From Aliidiomarina sp. (GTDB lineage: Bacteria; Pseudomonadota; Gammaproteobacteria; Enterobacterales; Alteromonadaceae), in the NCBI RefSeq assembly GCF_022565475.1, contig NZ_JAIUMR010000004.1, positions 132,557-196,556 on the forward strand: a stretch of DNA of 64,000 bases, written 5' to 3'. The first letter of the stretch is position 1. Every line of letters begins with the position of its first letter. Positions 38,597 through 47,155 of the stretch are shown here, piece after piece. The position numbers and the translations under genes were made by a program. Under the pieces are notes generated by a model, which saw nothing but the letters and a program-made list of their open reading frames with translations, was not told the DNA's origin and did not search any database.

Positions 38597-39163
38597 TTAA
38601 AAATGCAAGAGCATTTCGGCGGCTGTGCAATAGCAGTCGCCGTCACACACCGGGCAATAGTAGCCCTCGTCTAAAGAAGACTGCAGCCAGCGATTTTGAT
38701 GTTCGGAAATTAACTCGCCACCACAACGACTAAAGTATTCAAACGCACTGTTGTTTGGACTTTGCTTCCAGATATGCGCCAAGCCACCTAAACAACCAGC
38801 ACCTTGCGCTTCAATAATGGAATGCATGAGTAACGATTTGCCCACGCCACCACCCTGAAAATCTGGGTCGACTGCGGAGCATTTGAAATAACACAGTTGG
38901 TCGGCGCTGAACGGCCACTTCTCAGGCGTACAATGCCGATCGACGGGCCACTGATTCGGTGCAAAGGTAATACGAATACCCACGAGCTCATTGTCGGCAT
39001 AGGCCAGCCAATGCAAATTGCGCCCACACTCGGTTTGGCCGCGCGAATAAAAGTCTGCCAAATTCTCTGGCGTCAAATAATTCTCACCATGCACTTTATT
39101 CCCCAGCTCGATAACCGCCTCGAAATCCGTCTCTTGCATCTGCCGAAAACTTAACCGCGCCAT
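38597..39163 (-). CDS. GNAT-family N-acetyltransferase
   Basis: The open frame begins at 39232, but the ATG at 39163 behind GAGAGAGTGG gives a proper GNAT start (MARLSFRQMQETDFEAV), 188 residues. Acetyl-CoA binding is suggested by VDPDFQGGGVGKSLL (motif A). The C-terminal 25 residues carry several Cys (YYCPVCDGDCYC), an unusual possible metal site. The acceptor is unknown. Confidence 0.8.
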   Translation of the reverse strand: MARLSFRQMQETDFEAVIELGNKVHGENYLTPENLADFYSRGQTECGRNLHWLAYADNELVGIRITFAPNQWPVDRHCTPEKWPFSADQLCYFKCSAVDPDFQGGGVGKSLLMHSIIEAQGAGCLGGLAHIWKQSPNNSAFEYFSRCGGELISEHQNRWLQSSLDEGYYCPVCDGDCYCTAAEMLLHF

Positions 39164-39239
39164 ACGCCACTCTCTCATTATTATTTGCGCCATTATACCC
39201 ATTGGAAGAGAGCTTAGACAATGGCTGAACACTCAGCTT

Positions 39240-39420
39240 GCTTGCTACGAAGCACTCAGCTTCCGTGTTACGAAGCACTCAGCTTCCGTGCTACCGAGGG
39301 GCTCATTCTGAGATCGCTCAAGTACGTCCTTGTAGCGCTATGGCGTCGCCATCCATGGCGACGACATTCTCAGAACGAGCCCCTCGTCCGCACTCGCGCT
39401 GAGTGCTTTGCAGCTCCCCC
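39240..39420. repeat. Palindromic, repeat-rich spacer between GNAT and ahcY genes
   Basis: The 385-base gene-free stretch 39164-39548 contains this structured block. A 22-base unit starting TACGAAGCACTCAGC occurs twice in tandem (39246-39267, 39269-39290). Nested inverted repeats follow: AAGCACTCAGC (39273-39283) pairs with 39398-39408 over 11 of 11; CGAGGGGCTCATTCTGAGA (39295-39313) pairs with 39368-39386 over 18 of 19; and GTCGCCAT/ATGGCGAC (39345-39362) forms a perfect inner hairpin. The result is one long cruciform-capable element of about 136 bases. No credible gene is present in it. Confidence 0.8.
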
Positions 39421-39521
39421 TGTGAACGCCACAGCCATGATCGATCTGCGGGCATCAATATTGCACATCGCAGCAAAGAGCAAGCAAGTGGCGTCCGCAT
39501 CGCACACCGCAGCGGTGGGCA

Positions 39522-39548
39522 CAAAAAAGGGGCCGAAGCCCCTTTTTG
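39522..39548 (-). terminator. Bidirectional-looking terminator downstream of ahcY
   Basis: AAAAAGGGGC and GCCCCTTTTT flank loop CGAA, touching the ahcY stop codon. The T-run exists on both strands; on the minus strand it terminates ahcY. Confidence 0.88.
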
Positions 39549-40922
39549 TTAGTAGCGGTAGGTGTCTGGCTTGAATGGCCCTTCGACCGGTACGCCAATG
39601 TAGTCGGCTTGGTTTTGAGTCATTTTGGTGATGACGCCACCGAAGCCTTCGACCATGTAGCGAGCAACTTCTTCGTCGAGTTGTTTTGGTAACACTTCGA
39701 CGGTTAAGTGCTTGGCCTTGTCGGCTGCAGACATGTCGGCAAACTTTTGCTCGAACAAATGAATTTGTGCAAGGACTTGGTTAGCGAATGAACCGTCCAT
39801 AATGCGGCTTGGGTGGCCCGTTGCGTTACCTAAGTTCACTAGACGACCTTCCGAAAGCAGGATTAAGTAGTCGCTGCTGTCGTCAGAACGGAATACCGTG
39901 TGAACCTGTGGTTTCACTTGTTCCCAACGCCAGTTTTTGCGCATAAACGCAGTGTCGATTTCGTTGTCGAAGTGACCGATGTTACAGACCACAGCGCCTT
40001 TTTTCAGGGCAGCTAGCATGTAACGGTCACAGACGTTAACGTTACCGGTGGTGGTGACGATTAAGTCGGTGTTGCCGAGCAATTCGTGATTAATCGTTGA
40101 ACCGTCGTTGCTGTTGATGCCGTCAACGTAGGGTGACACCACTTCGTAGCCGTCCATACACGCCTGCATGGCACAGATTGGGTCGACTTCAGTGACCTTG
40201 ACGATCATGCCTTCTTGACGCAATGAAGCAGCTGAACCTTTACCCACGTCACCGTAACCGACAACCAAAGCTTTCTTGCCAGACAACAAATGGTCGGTGG
40301 CGCGCTTAATGGCGTCATTCAGCGAGTGACGGCAACCGTATTTGTTGTCGTTCTTTGATTTGGTGACAGAGTCGTTAACGTTGATTGCAGGCACTTTTAA
40401 CGTACCTTTCTTCAACATTTCGACTAAGCGATGCACACCTGTGGTGGTTTCTTCAGTGATACCATGAATTTTCTCCAACATGGCTGGGAATTTTTCGTGA
40501 ATCAACAGTGTCACGTCACCGCCGTCGTCGAGCACCATGTTGGCGTCCCAAGGCTGGCCGTCTTTCATACAGGTTTGCTCAAGACACCACTCGTACTCTT
40601 CTTCGGTTTCGCCTTTCCACGCGAACACTGGAATACCAGCAGCGGCAATTGCAGCAGCAGCGTGATCCTGGGTTGAGAAGATATTACAGGATGACCAACG
40701 CACTTCGGCACCTAAGTCGACTAAGGTTTCAATCAGCACGGCAGTTTGAATGGTCATGTGAATACAACCAATAATACGCGCGCCTTGAAGTGGCTGGCTG
40801 GCTTTATACTTATTGCGGATTGCCATTAACGCAGGCATCTCTGACTCTGCGATTTGAATTTCTTTACGGCCGTAATCGGCGAGGCTGATGTCAGCGACTT
40901 TATAATCTTGAAATGCGGTCAT
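39549..40922 (-). CDS. ahcY: Adenosylhomocysteinase (S-adenosylhomocysteine hydrolase)
   Basis: This NAD-dependent enzyme splits S-adenosylhomocysteine into adenosine and homocysteine, relieving inhibition of methyltransferases. The frame opens at 40976, but the ATG at 40922 gives [21 protein letters not shown], the standard N-terminus, and 457 residues. Seen are the substrate region [15 protein letters not shown], the NAD site [15 protein letters not shown], and the C-terminal KPDTYRY that reaches the partner's cofactor. The adenosine kinase gene lies 40 bases upstream on the same strand and would consume the adenosine product, pulling the reversible reaction forward. Confidence 0.96.
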   Translation of the reverse strand: MTAFQDYKVADISLADYGRKEIQIAESEMPALMAIRNKYKASQPLQGARIIGCIHMTIQTAVLIETLVDLGAEVRWSSCNIFSTQDHAAAAIAAAGIPVFAWKGETEEEYEWCLEQTCMKDGQPWDANMVLDDGGDVTLLIHEKFPAMLEKIHGITEETTTGVHRLVEMLKKGTLKVPAINVNDSVTKSKNDNKYGCRHSLNDAIKRATDHLLSGKKALVVGYGDVGKGSAASLRQEGMIVKVTEVDPICAMQACMDGYEVVSPYVDGINSNDGSTINHELLGNTDLIVTTTGNVNVCDRYMLAALKKGAVVCNIGHFDNEIDTAFMRKNWRWEQVKPQVHTVFRSDDSSDYLILLSEGRLVNLGNATGHPSRIMDGSFANQVLAQIHLFEQKFADMSAADKAKHLTVEVLPKQLDEEVARYMVEGFGGVITKMTQNQADYIGVPVEGPFKPDTYRY

Positions 40923-40952
40923 GTTAGGACTCTCAATCAGTTGTATGGGACA

Positions 40953-40977
40953 CTTGCTGCCTTCACGAGGCAGCAAG
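40953..40977 (-). promoter_or_regulatory. Perfect hairpin spanning the adenosine kinase stop codon
   Basis: CTTGCTGCC and GGCAGCAAG (9 of 9 pairs) flank a 7-base loop containing the adenosine kinase TGA, 31 bases upstream of ahcY. There is no T-run on the minus strand, so it is not a standard terminator. It could set the ratio of the two products by mRNA processing or attenuated read-through. Confidence 0.5.
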
Positions 40978-41982
40978 TTCTTCCACTAAGTTCAGTTCAG
41001 CAAGAATATCCTGCTGTTGTTCGATACTTAAACGCGGGCCATAGTTACTCACTACTGCAGCAGCGGAGCGACTGGCAAGTGTGCCAGCTTGGGCAGGCGT
41101 TAAGCCTTGGGTAATGCCGAATAAGTACGCGCCAGCAAACATGTCACCGGCGCCATTGGTGTCAATCGCTTGCACTTTAAAACCAGGCACCTGAATGCGA
41201 CGTTCTTTGGTGCCGATCAGGGCACCATTCTTGCCTCGGGTAATCACGACCTGACGGGCAAACTGCAACAACGCTTCCATGGCCGGCTCGATGCCTTCTT
41301 TCCCGGTATAAATTTCCGCTTCTTCTTGGTTACAAAAGAGGACGTCGACACCTGGGGTCAAGAATTCGTCTAAGCCTTCCTTGAAATACTTCACCATGGA
41401 TGAGTCAGAGAAGGTTAAAGCGATTTTCGTATTGTTCTTTTCCGCAACGTCACGCGCTTCACGAACCGCTGCACGAGCGATTTCGGAAGTTGCTAAGTAG
41501 CCTTCGATGTACAAGTACTGCGAATCAGCAACGACCGCCGGTTCTAATTCGTCCGTTGAAAAGTCGATGGTGATGCCGAGAAACGTACACATGGTTCGTT
41601 CCGCATCGGGCGTGACCATAACGACACACTTGCCGGTGTGACCGTCGTTATTTTGTTTGACCAAATGGGTAGCAACGCCAGCGCGGTCGAGATCCTGCTG
41701 GTAAAAGTTCCCATCGTCGTCATTTGCAACTTTACAGCAGTAGAATGCTTTACCACCGAACTGGCTGAAGGCGACTAAGCTGTTTGCCGCAGAACCGCCA
41801 CCGACACGCTTTTCCAGGGTGAATTCCTTGTGCAGTTCGGCCAATAGCAATTGCTGCTGGGCTTCGTCCAACAGGGTCATAATGCTTTTTTCAATATTAT
41901 GGCGCGTCAAGAACTCGTCAGTGACTTTAAATTCTTGATCGACCAAGGCGTTTCCCACGCCGATTACGTCGTAAGTCTTCAT
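40963..41982 (-). CDS. Adenosine kinase (PfkB family)
   Basis: 339 residues. PfkB signatures are [19 protein letters not shown] near the N-terminus and [14 protein letters not shown] near residue 285, where the second Asp is the catalytic base. It phosphorylates adenosine to AMP with ATP; assignment to adenosine rather than another nucleoside or sugar rests on its pairing with ahcY. The starting [15 protein letters not shown] is typical for bacterial adenosine kinases of this lineage. Confidence 0.87.
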   Translation of the reverse strand: MKTYDVIGVGNALVDQEFKVTDEFLTRHNIEKSIMTLLDEAQQQLLLAELHKEFTLEKRVGGGSAANSLVAFSQFGGKAFYCCKVANDDDGNFYQQDLDRAGVATHLVKQNNDGHTGKCVVMVTPDAERTMCTFLGITIDFSTDELEPAVVADSQYLYIEGYLATSEIARAAVREARDVAEKNNTKIALTFSDSSMVKYFKEGLDEFLTPGVDVLFCNQEEAEIYTGKEGIEPAMEALLQFARQVVITRGKNGALIGTKERRIQVPGFKVQAIDTNGAGDMFAGAYLFGITQGLTPAQAGTLASRSAAAVVSNYGPRLSIEQQQDILAELNLVEELAAS

Positions 41983-42035
41983 TACGCTCGATTCGCTAGC
42001 TGAGTTAAAATTAAGGCCGAATATTGTACACGAAT

Positions 42036-42959
42036 TTATGGACGATATCCGCCAGAAATTCCTTTTGTTGTAATACTCACGGCGTCATGGGCGTGTAATG
42101 ATTCGTAATGGTTCACGCGCACACGAAAATCCAATACGGTAGGATTCTTATCCAACTCATGCTGGAGTCGCCGGGCCGCATCTTCACAAAACATTAAGTT
42201 TTGTCCATTCAGGCGAGCAAACTCCTGTTCGTCTTCGCGTTTTACCGCGGCTTGAACCGGTGTTTTGAGTGAGTTTTCAATGCGGTCAATAAGTGCGACT
42301 ATGGGTAAAATGTCAACCTCGTCACTTAACTTAACCTTCACTTCCGCGAGTGAGCGCTGGCTATGCGGGGTCGCAACGATACCTTCTGTGGTACCGAGCC
42401 ACTCGACAATTTCTTCATTACTCGCTTCGTCGTCGCCGAAACGGCTACGGAAGGCATCTTGAATTAGCTGCCGTGCGAGCGCTGCTGAGCAAGGGCAGGT
42501 CGACGAGTAGGTTACACCAACTTCAAGCTCTAGCTCAACGCGATCGCCAACGCGTTCAGCACTGATAGCAATCGGGTAACCTTTCCAACCTTGCTTACCA
42601 CTGACGAGCGATTTGCGGCGCAATAGATATTCGAAACTAAACGACACACGAGCAGACTGGCTTAAGCCTTCGTGGGTTGAAATAAATGTCGCTAGAAGCG
42701 CTTTGATGCTGCTTCCACTGAGGACGTTATCATTGGCAAGTTCGTCGACGGCTAAATAAAGCCGCGACATGTGAATGCCTTTTGCTTTTGGATCGTCCAA
42801 GCTAACAAACGCTTCAATGCGTGCGCCCACTTGTTGTGGCAAACCCGCTTCACTGGCGATCGTTATCGGCATTTCGATCTGGCTCATGCCGACCCAGTCG
42901 AGCGTTCCTTCGGTTTGTGCTTGCGCTTGGTTGGCAATATCCGGCATTGATGTCGGCAT
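42036..42959 (-). CDS. folE2: GTP cyclohydrolase I type 2 (FolE2/FolE-IB)
   Basis: This enzyme makes 7,8-dihydroneopterin triphosphate from GTP, the first step of folate (and queuosine) synthesis. The open frame begins at 42989, but the ATG at 42959 after GGAGAC gives 307 residues. The metal/active-site motif [12 protein letters not shown] is present, with CPCS containing the conserved Cys, and the C-terminal [18 protein letters not shown]. FolE2 works with varied divalent metals and is often induced under zinc limitation; no convincing Zur box was found upstream. Confidence 0.93.
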   Translation of the reverse strand: MPTSMPDIANQAQAQTEGTLDWVGMSQIEMPITIASEAGLPQQVGARIEAFVSLDDPKAKGIHMSRLYLAVDELANDNVLSGSSIKALLATFISTHEGLSQSARVSFSFEYLLRRKSLVSGKQGWKGYPIAISAERVGDRVELELEVGVTYSSTCPCSAALARQLIQDAFRSRFGDDEASNEEIVEWLGTTEGIVATPHSQRSLAEVKVKLSDEVDILPIVALIDRIENSLKTPVQAAVKREDEQEFARLNGQNLMFCEDAARRLQHELDKNPTVLDFRVRVNHYESLHAHDAVSITTKGISGGYRP

Positions 42960-43148
42960 GCATTCGTCTCCGCTTTTCTGCATTTTCAAAAACGTGACCG
43001 CAAATTATACAACAAATGCGGCCTGAACATCACCATCATCGCGGAATTTATCTGTAATTGGTGGCAAATTAGATTGAAAATAAGCGTAAAACAGTAAGTC
43101 GCGATATAGTATGGCCTTACTACGTACACAGACGGGGATTTGGATTGA

Positions 43149-43493
43149 ATGAGTTCAGCAAATAAGTCAGCAATTGATTGGGACCTTATCGGCCAGTACC
43201 GATCGTTACTTGGTGCGACCGGTTTGGCCGACAGCGTGGCCATGTTACAGCGGGTTATGCCTCAGTATATTGATGAATTACAGACGCATGTGGCGAGCCA
43301 AAATGAAAAGGCAACCCGCGCTCAGGCACACAAAATGAAAGGGAGTTGCCGGTCTCTTGGCTTAAATCGAGTTGGCTTGGTAATGGAATGGCTCGAAAAA
43401 GAATCGTGGCAATGGTCTGACGTCGAGGAAACACTCGCGACTTGGCCAGCGTTGTTTGAGCAAGACTGTAAAGCGCTTGTTTCAGGCCTTTAA
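43149..43493 (+). CDS. Stand-alone HPt phosphotransfer protein
   Basis: 114 residues forming a four-helix HPt domain. The phosphorylatable His is H61 in AQAHKMKGSCRSLGL, the typical HxxKG context. There is no kinase or receiver domain. Its gene converges on arcA with a shared terminator between. In Shewanella, where ArcB is replaced, a separate HPt protein (HptA) passes phosphate to ArcA; this protein has the same size and a physical link to arcA, so the same role is a reasonable inference. Confidence 0.85.
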   Translation: MSSANKSAIDWDLIGQYRSLLGATGLADSVAMLQRVMPQYIDELQTHVASQNEKATRAQAHKMKGSCRSLGLNRVGLVMEWLEKESWQWSDVEETLATWPALFEQDCKALVSGL

Positions 43494-43506
43494 TCTACTC
43501 GCGCCA

Positions 43507-43540
43507 ATAAAAAAGCCTCGCACGGGCGAGGCTCTTGTCA
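43507..43540. terminator. Shared terminator between HPt gene and arcA
   Basis: Stem GCCTCGC/GCGAGGC with loop ACGG (43515-43532). The A-run before it gives a strong T-tail for arcA on the minus strand; the plus-strand tail is weaker (TCTTGT). Confidence 0.85.
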
Positions 43541-43551
43541 CTAAAACAGTG

Positions 43552-44289
43552 TTAAGCAGTTTTAATATGCACATCGCCAACGAAACGATAGCCTTCGCCA
43601 TGAATCGTGGTGATCAGGTTAGGCGTATCTGGATGCGCTTCAAAGTGCCGACGAATACGACGGATGGCGACATCGACAGTGCGGTCATTTGGGCGCAACT
43701 CACGGTCAAGCATCTTCCGCACTAGGGTGTCGCGGTCATGAATTTTGCCCGGCTGCGTTAGAAATAACTCTAAAGCACGATATTCACTTTTTGGTAAGCG
43801 GAACATCTTTCTGTCTGGCGAGTACAGGCAGCGGCTATCGCAGTCGAGCACCCAGCCGCTGAAATGGTATTGTTTACTGCCTTCAACTTCCGTCTCTTTG
43901 GAATCGTTAATTTGTTCGATACGACGCGCCAAGTTGCGCACTCGGACGGTGAGTTCACGCGGATTATATGGCTTGATGAGATAGTCGTCTGCACCAAGCT
44001 CAAGCGCTAACAAACGATCGTCATCACTGTCTCGGCCAGTCAAAAAGACCAAGCCGATGTTGTTTTGTTCGCGCAGCGATTCAGCGAGTTCGAGGCCACT
44101 TTGGCCCGGCAAATTGACATCCATAATGATAATGTCGATTTGTTGCTGCGCCATAATGTGTTCCATTTGACGGCCATCAGCTGCATCAAACACTTCGTAT
44201 CCTTCCTGTTGGAACAGGCGAGTAAGTGTTTGTCGGGTGACCACCTCGTCTTCCACGATCAGAAGTTTAACGTTTATTTTTTGTTTCAT
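43552..44289 (-). CDS. arcA: Response regulator ArcA
   Basis: 245 residues. The OmpR-type receiver has acidic E13/D14, phosphorylated D57 in IIIMDVNLPGQSG, and Lys in YLIKPYNPREL. The C-terminal winged helix (about 135-235) has PKSEYRALELF, DRTVDVAIRRIRRHFE and the ending TIHGEGYRFVGDV, all matching ArcA closely. ArcA represses aerobic metabolism under low oxygen, including TCA genes such as acnB and mdh, both in this window. A 136-base AT-rich spacer upstream (TTGCAA 17-18 bases before TATTCT) suggests its own promoter. Confidence 0.92.
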   Translation of the reverse strand: MKQKINVKLLIVEDEVVTRQTLTRLFQQEGYEVFDAADGRQMEHIMAQQQIDIIIMDVNLPGQSGLELAESLREQNNIGLVFLTGRDSDDDRLLALELGADDYLIKPYNPRELTVRVRNLARRIEQINDSKETEVEGSKQYHFSGWVLDCDSRCLYSPDRKMFRLPKSEYRALELFLTQPGKIHDRDTLVRKMLDRELRPNDRTVDVAIRRIRRHFEAHPDTPNLITTIHGEGYRFVGDVHIKTA

Positions 44290-44425
44290 GCTGTTTCCGA
44301 TCTCCGCTAGCTAGGCAAACTCGACGCATTGAGAATAACAATTAATATAATAGAATAGGGTCTATGGCCTTGTTATTGCAAGTAAGTTCCCCGAATTTTT
44401 AACATTTTAGCTTGAAATCTCGAAA

Positions 44426-46114
44426 TTAGGTCGACTTTTCGGTTTGTTTACTCAGCGTCAGGGTAATAATGGTGCCGTGGCTATGGGACGCGTCAGCTTT
44501 TGAGTAAGGCGTTGATTGAATATCAAGACTGCCTTCAGGTAATCGACTAACCCACTGTGAAACACGAATCAGCCCAAGGCCTGAACTCAGCGACATGTCG
44601 GTTGACTGCATAGTTGCCGTGCGCACTGATTCAAGTTCCGATTTGCTGAGGCCGCAGCCGTTGTCGCTGACGGTTATGATGACATGCTCTTCCGTGCTGG
44701 TGATGTGGATCTGCACAAGCAGCGGTTGGGTCTGCGTGTGAACGCCTTTGATGAGGGCATGCTGAACAGCATTTTTAGCCAGTTCCGTAAGAGTTTGTTC
44801 GAGTAGCGACGTCGATAGATAAACCACCTCATCACTGTCGACGTCACAGCTGAGGCGAACAGTCTCAGGTATTCGCAGTTCGTGGCTGAACTGATACTCG
44901 AGTTCTTGGCCGAATACAGTCAGTGCGATTTGTCGCTGTTTAACGGTGCGATAGACGCTGCTGAGTTGTTGATAGTGATCGATTAATCGTGACATCTGGT
45001 TGAGTTCACGCAAACCTGAGGCTAGCTGATCAGTGATGTGTTTGAATATAAAATCGGCGTGTTCTGATTGGCCGGTTGCCGCCGCATCCGCATTCGACTG
45101 ATTGAGTTCAGATTGTAAACGCAAGAATGCAAAATTGGCGTCACTCAAGGGCTGTTCAATTTGATAGGCAAACTGTTCAAGAGAAGCACATACGGCTGCA
45201 AGCTTGTCCTGTTCACGCAGATGTTGTTGATAACGGCTCAACTCAAGCATGGCCTCGCTGAGCTTTTGGTTGACCTCGCGGAGGCTATTGGTCCGTTCGC
45301 GGACTTCTTTTTCGAGTTTGTCATAAGCGGACCGAGCTTGATCGGCACTATGTGCTGCGTAGCGCCGTTCGTGACGAAATTTTTCTAACAGCCGGTGTAT
45401 TTGTAAACGAAGTTCATAAAATTCGTCGGCGATCGGCTGGTCATGAAGTAAATCGACCTTGTGATCAATAATTGCTCGACTCAGCGAACGGCTAAAACTT
45501 TGCACACTGCTTTGAACATGACGTTGGTAAAATTGCAGGGCGATGAAAAGGGCAATAAGGACTGAAGCAATACCACCAAGACTGACTAAAAAATGACGCT
45601 GCGTAAAGGCTTGCGATGTATCTTGAGACATCCGCAGGTAGACATAACCGATGTTGGCGGACGTGCTTTGTCGGCGCGTGATTTGGATGGGCTGCACGAC
45701 TTCGAGAATATTGCCAACGAATTGATAAGGACTGATCTCAGTCAATTGTTCCGCTTGTGATGGCAACGCCGCGCGGCCAGGCTGGTTGTAGCTAGCTGTC
45801 ACTTCCAGTGCAGCGTCGCCGCTTCCTTCAGCGTAAATGTGTGCATGCAAAACGGCATCAATCGCAGCTAAACCTTGCAATAGAGCAATAGCTTCATCAG
45901 CGTTCAGCTGCATCGCCGAGGCTTTCAACGCGAGTTGTTGGGCGATCATTTCACCTTGTTCAATTAATCGATTGCGTTCGCTATTGGAAATCACCAGTGT
46001 TGTCAACGCTGCGTATAACAGCATTACAATAGCGACTAAGCCAAATGCCAATGTGTAAAGTCGTTGGCTCAGCGGGCGTTGGTGTTTTTCCTTGGTGATG
46101 TCGACTTTAGCCAT
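44426..46114 (-). CDS. Sensor-kinase-like protein lacking the phospho-acceptor His
   Basis: 562 residues from the ATG at 46114 (a TTG at 46120 also exists). Two membrane helices (about 19-43 and 176-195) bracket a ~130-residue periplasmic sensor. A coiled coil (about 255-305) follows, then the dimerisation helix. Where kinases have A-H-E-I-x-x-P-L, this protein has FAYQIEQPL: the His is Tyr317 (codon TAT at 45164-45166). The ATPase domain is intact, with an N-box (LTELAKNAVQHA), G1 (VSDNGCGLS) and G2 (SSGLGLIRV). It could be a pseudokinase, or may phosphorylate a separate HPt. It lies 12 bases after rsmC in the rim operon and 136 bases before arcA. Confidence 0.82.
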   Translation of the reverse strand: MAKVDITKEKHQRPLSQRLYTLAFGLVAIVMLLYAALTTLVISNSERNRLIEQGEMIAQQLALKASAMQLNADEAIALLQGLAAIDAVLHAHIYAEGSGDAALEVTASYNQPGRAALPSQAEQLTEISPYQFVGNILEVVQPIQITRRQSTSANIGYVYLRMSQDTSQAFTQRHFLVSLGGIASVLIALFIALQFYQRHVQSSVQSFSRSLSRAIIDHKVDLLHDQPIADEFYELRLQIHRLLEKFRHERRYAAHSADQARSAYDKLEKEVRERTNSLREVNQKLSEAMLELSRYQQHLREQDKLAAVCASLEQFAYQIEQPLSDANFAFLRLQSELNQSNADAAATGQSEHADFIFKHITDQLASGLRELNQMSRLIDHYQQLSSVYRTVKQRQIALTVFGQELEYQFSHELRIPETVRLSCDVDSDEVVYLSTSLLEQTLTELAKNAVQHALIKGVHTQTQPLLVQIHITSTEEHVIITVSDNGCGLSKSELESVRTATMQSTDMSLSSGLGLIRVSQWVSRLPEGSLDIQSTPYSKADASHSHGTIITLTLSKQTEKST

Positions 46115-46126
46115 ATGCAACGGTCA

Positions 46127-47155
46127 TTAACTCGCCGCCCAAACGGTGAACTTGCGATTATCGGCAAGCACATGAACTTGTTTAAATGTGGTTGCCAAGA
46201 CGTCACGATAGGGTAAAAAGCTATTGCCGACGAGAAATAATTTCCCGCCAGGTTTGAGGTATTGACGGCATTGGCGAATAAAGTTTTGCGTGATGGCGTA
46301 ATCGGTTTGTCGACCGGCATGAAACGGTGGGTTGGTGACAATACAATCGTATTTTACGGTTGTTTGCTGCTTTAAAACAGCAAGTCCGTCGCTGGCTAGC
46401 AAGGTGACATGCTCCGCCAAAGGCGCCAAGGTTTTTTCGGCGGCGGCTAACGCTAACGTGTTGATATCGATACCAGTAATCGACTTGGCGACAACGCGAT
46501 GCTGCAAGGCTGCTGCAATGACGCCGGCTCCGCAAGCAAAGTCGAGTAGGTCGCCGCTGCAGGCAGTAACAGGCTGCTGATAAAGCGTGCGCAGCAGTAA
46601 GTCACTACCACCATCTAAACGGTTTTGACTAAAAACACCGGGGTAGTTAAAAATTGTCATGCCGCCAAAGTCAGCCGGCAACGGATAACTTGATAAGTAA
46701 GTGTCAGGGTTAAATGAAATTGCTGTTTTGAGCTCACAGCGCAGCAGTTGGCAATGATTGCCACTGGCGAGCTTTTCATTCGCGCTATAGCCAACAAATG
46801 GCGATTTAATGTAAGACTGAATGCCGCTGTCTTTATGGCCGATTAAGAAGATCGGTGTTTGCACCGGCAGAACGGCAGCAAGGTTAGCCATCAGCATGTG
46901 TACCAACTGTTTTTCTTTCGGAACATTTACGACGACGGCGTCAACTGCTAGCGGCTCAGCGAGAAATGGCGCAAGGATATCGTCAGAACCACCTTGATAG
47001 GCATCACTGGCGTGCAAATGCCAGCTGAGGGTTGTAAACCCTGATTGCTGCAATGTCGTCGCTTGCTGTGCAGGCGGATGGACGAGAAGTAATTTACCTG
47101 ATGGCAAAACATCAAGTTGGCGCATTAATAATTGGGTGTGGGCTATAGCTGTCAT
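46127..47155 (-). CDS. rsmC: 16S rRNA (guanine-1207-N2)-methyltransferase RsmC-like
   Basis: 342 residues in the two-domain RsmC layout: an inactive N-terminal methyltransferase-like half, and a C-terminal catalytic half with DFACGAGVIAAAL (SAM site) and the NPPF-type catalytic motif in VTNPPFHAGRQTDY. It ends with GKLFLVGNSFLPYRDVL. It modifies the small ribosomal subunit. It overlaps the M14-like gene by 4 bases within the operon headed by rimB-rimK, which also targets the small subunit in its known form. Confidence 0.88.
   Translation of the reverse strand: MTAIAHTQLLMRQLDVLPSGKLLLVHPPAQQATTLQQSGFTTLSWHLHASDAYQGGSDDILAPFLAEPLAVDAVVVNVPKEKQLVHMLMANLAAVLPVQTPIFLIGHKDSGIQSYIKSPFVGYSANEKLASGNHCQLLRCELKTAISFNPDTYLSSYPLPADFGGMTIFNYPGVFSQNRLDGGSDLLLRTLYQQPVTACSGDLLDFACGAGVIAAALQHRVVAKSITGIDINTLALAAAEKTLAPLAEHVTLLASDGLAVLKQQTTVKYDCIVTNPPFHAGRQTDYAITQNFIRQCRQYLKPGGKLFLVGNSFLPYRDVLATTFKQVHVLADNRKFTVWAAS

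Noticed and set aside
40923..40962. SAH riboswitch upstream of ahcY
   Set aside because: Only 40 bases separate the genes and the only structure is a simple stem-loop; the SAH aptamer fold is absent.
42960..43148. Zur operator upstream of folE2
   Set aside because: CCGCA...TGCGG near 43000 gives a short dyad only and does not match the Zur consensus convincingly.
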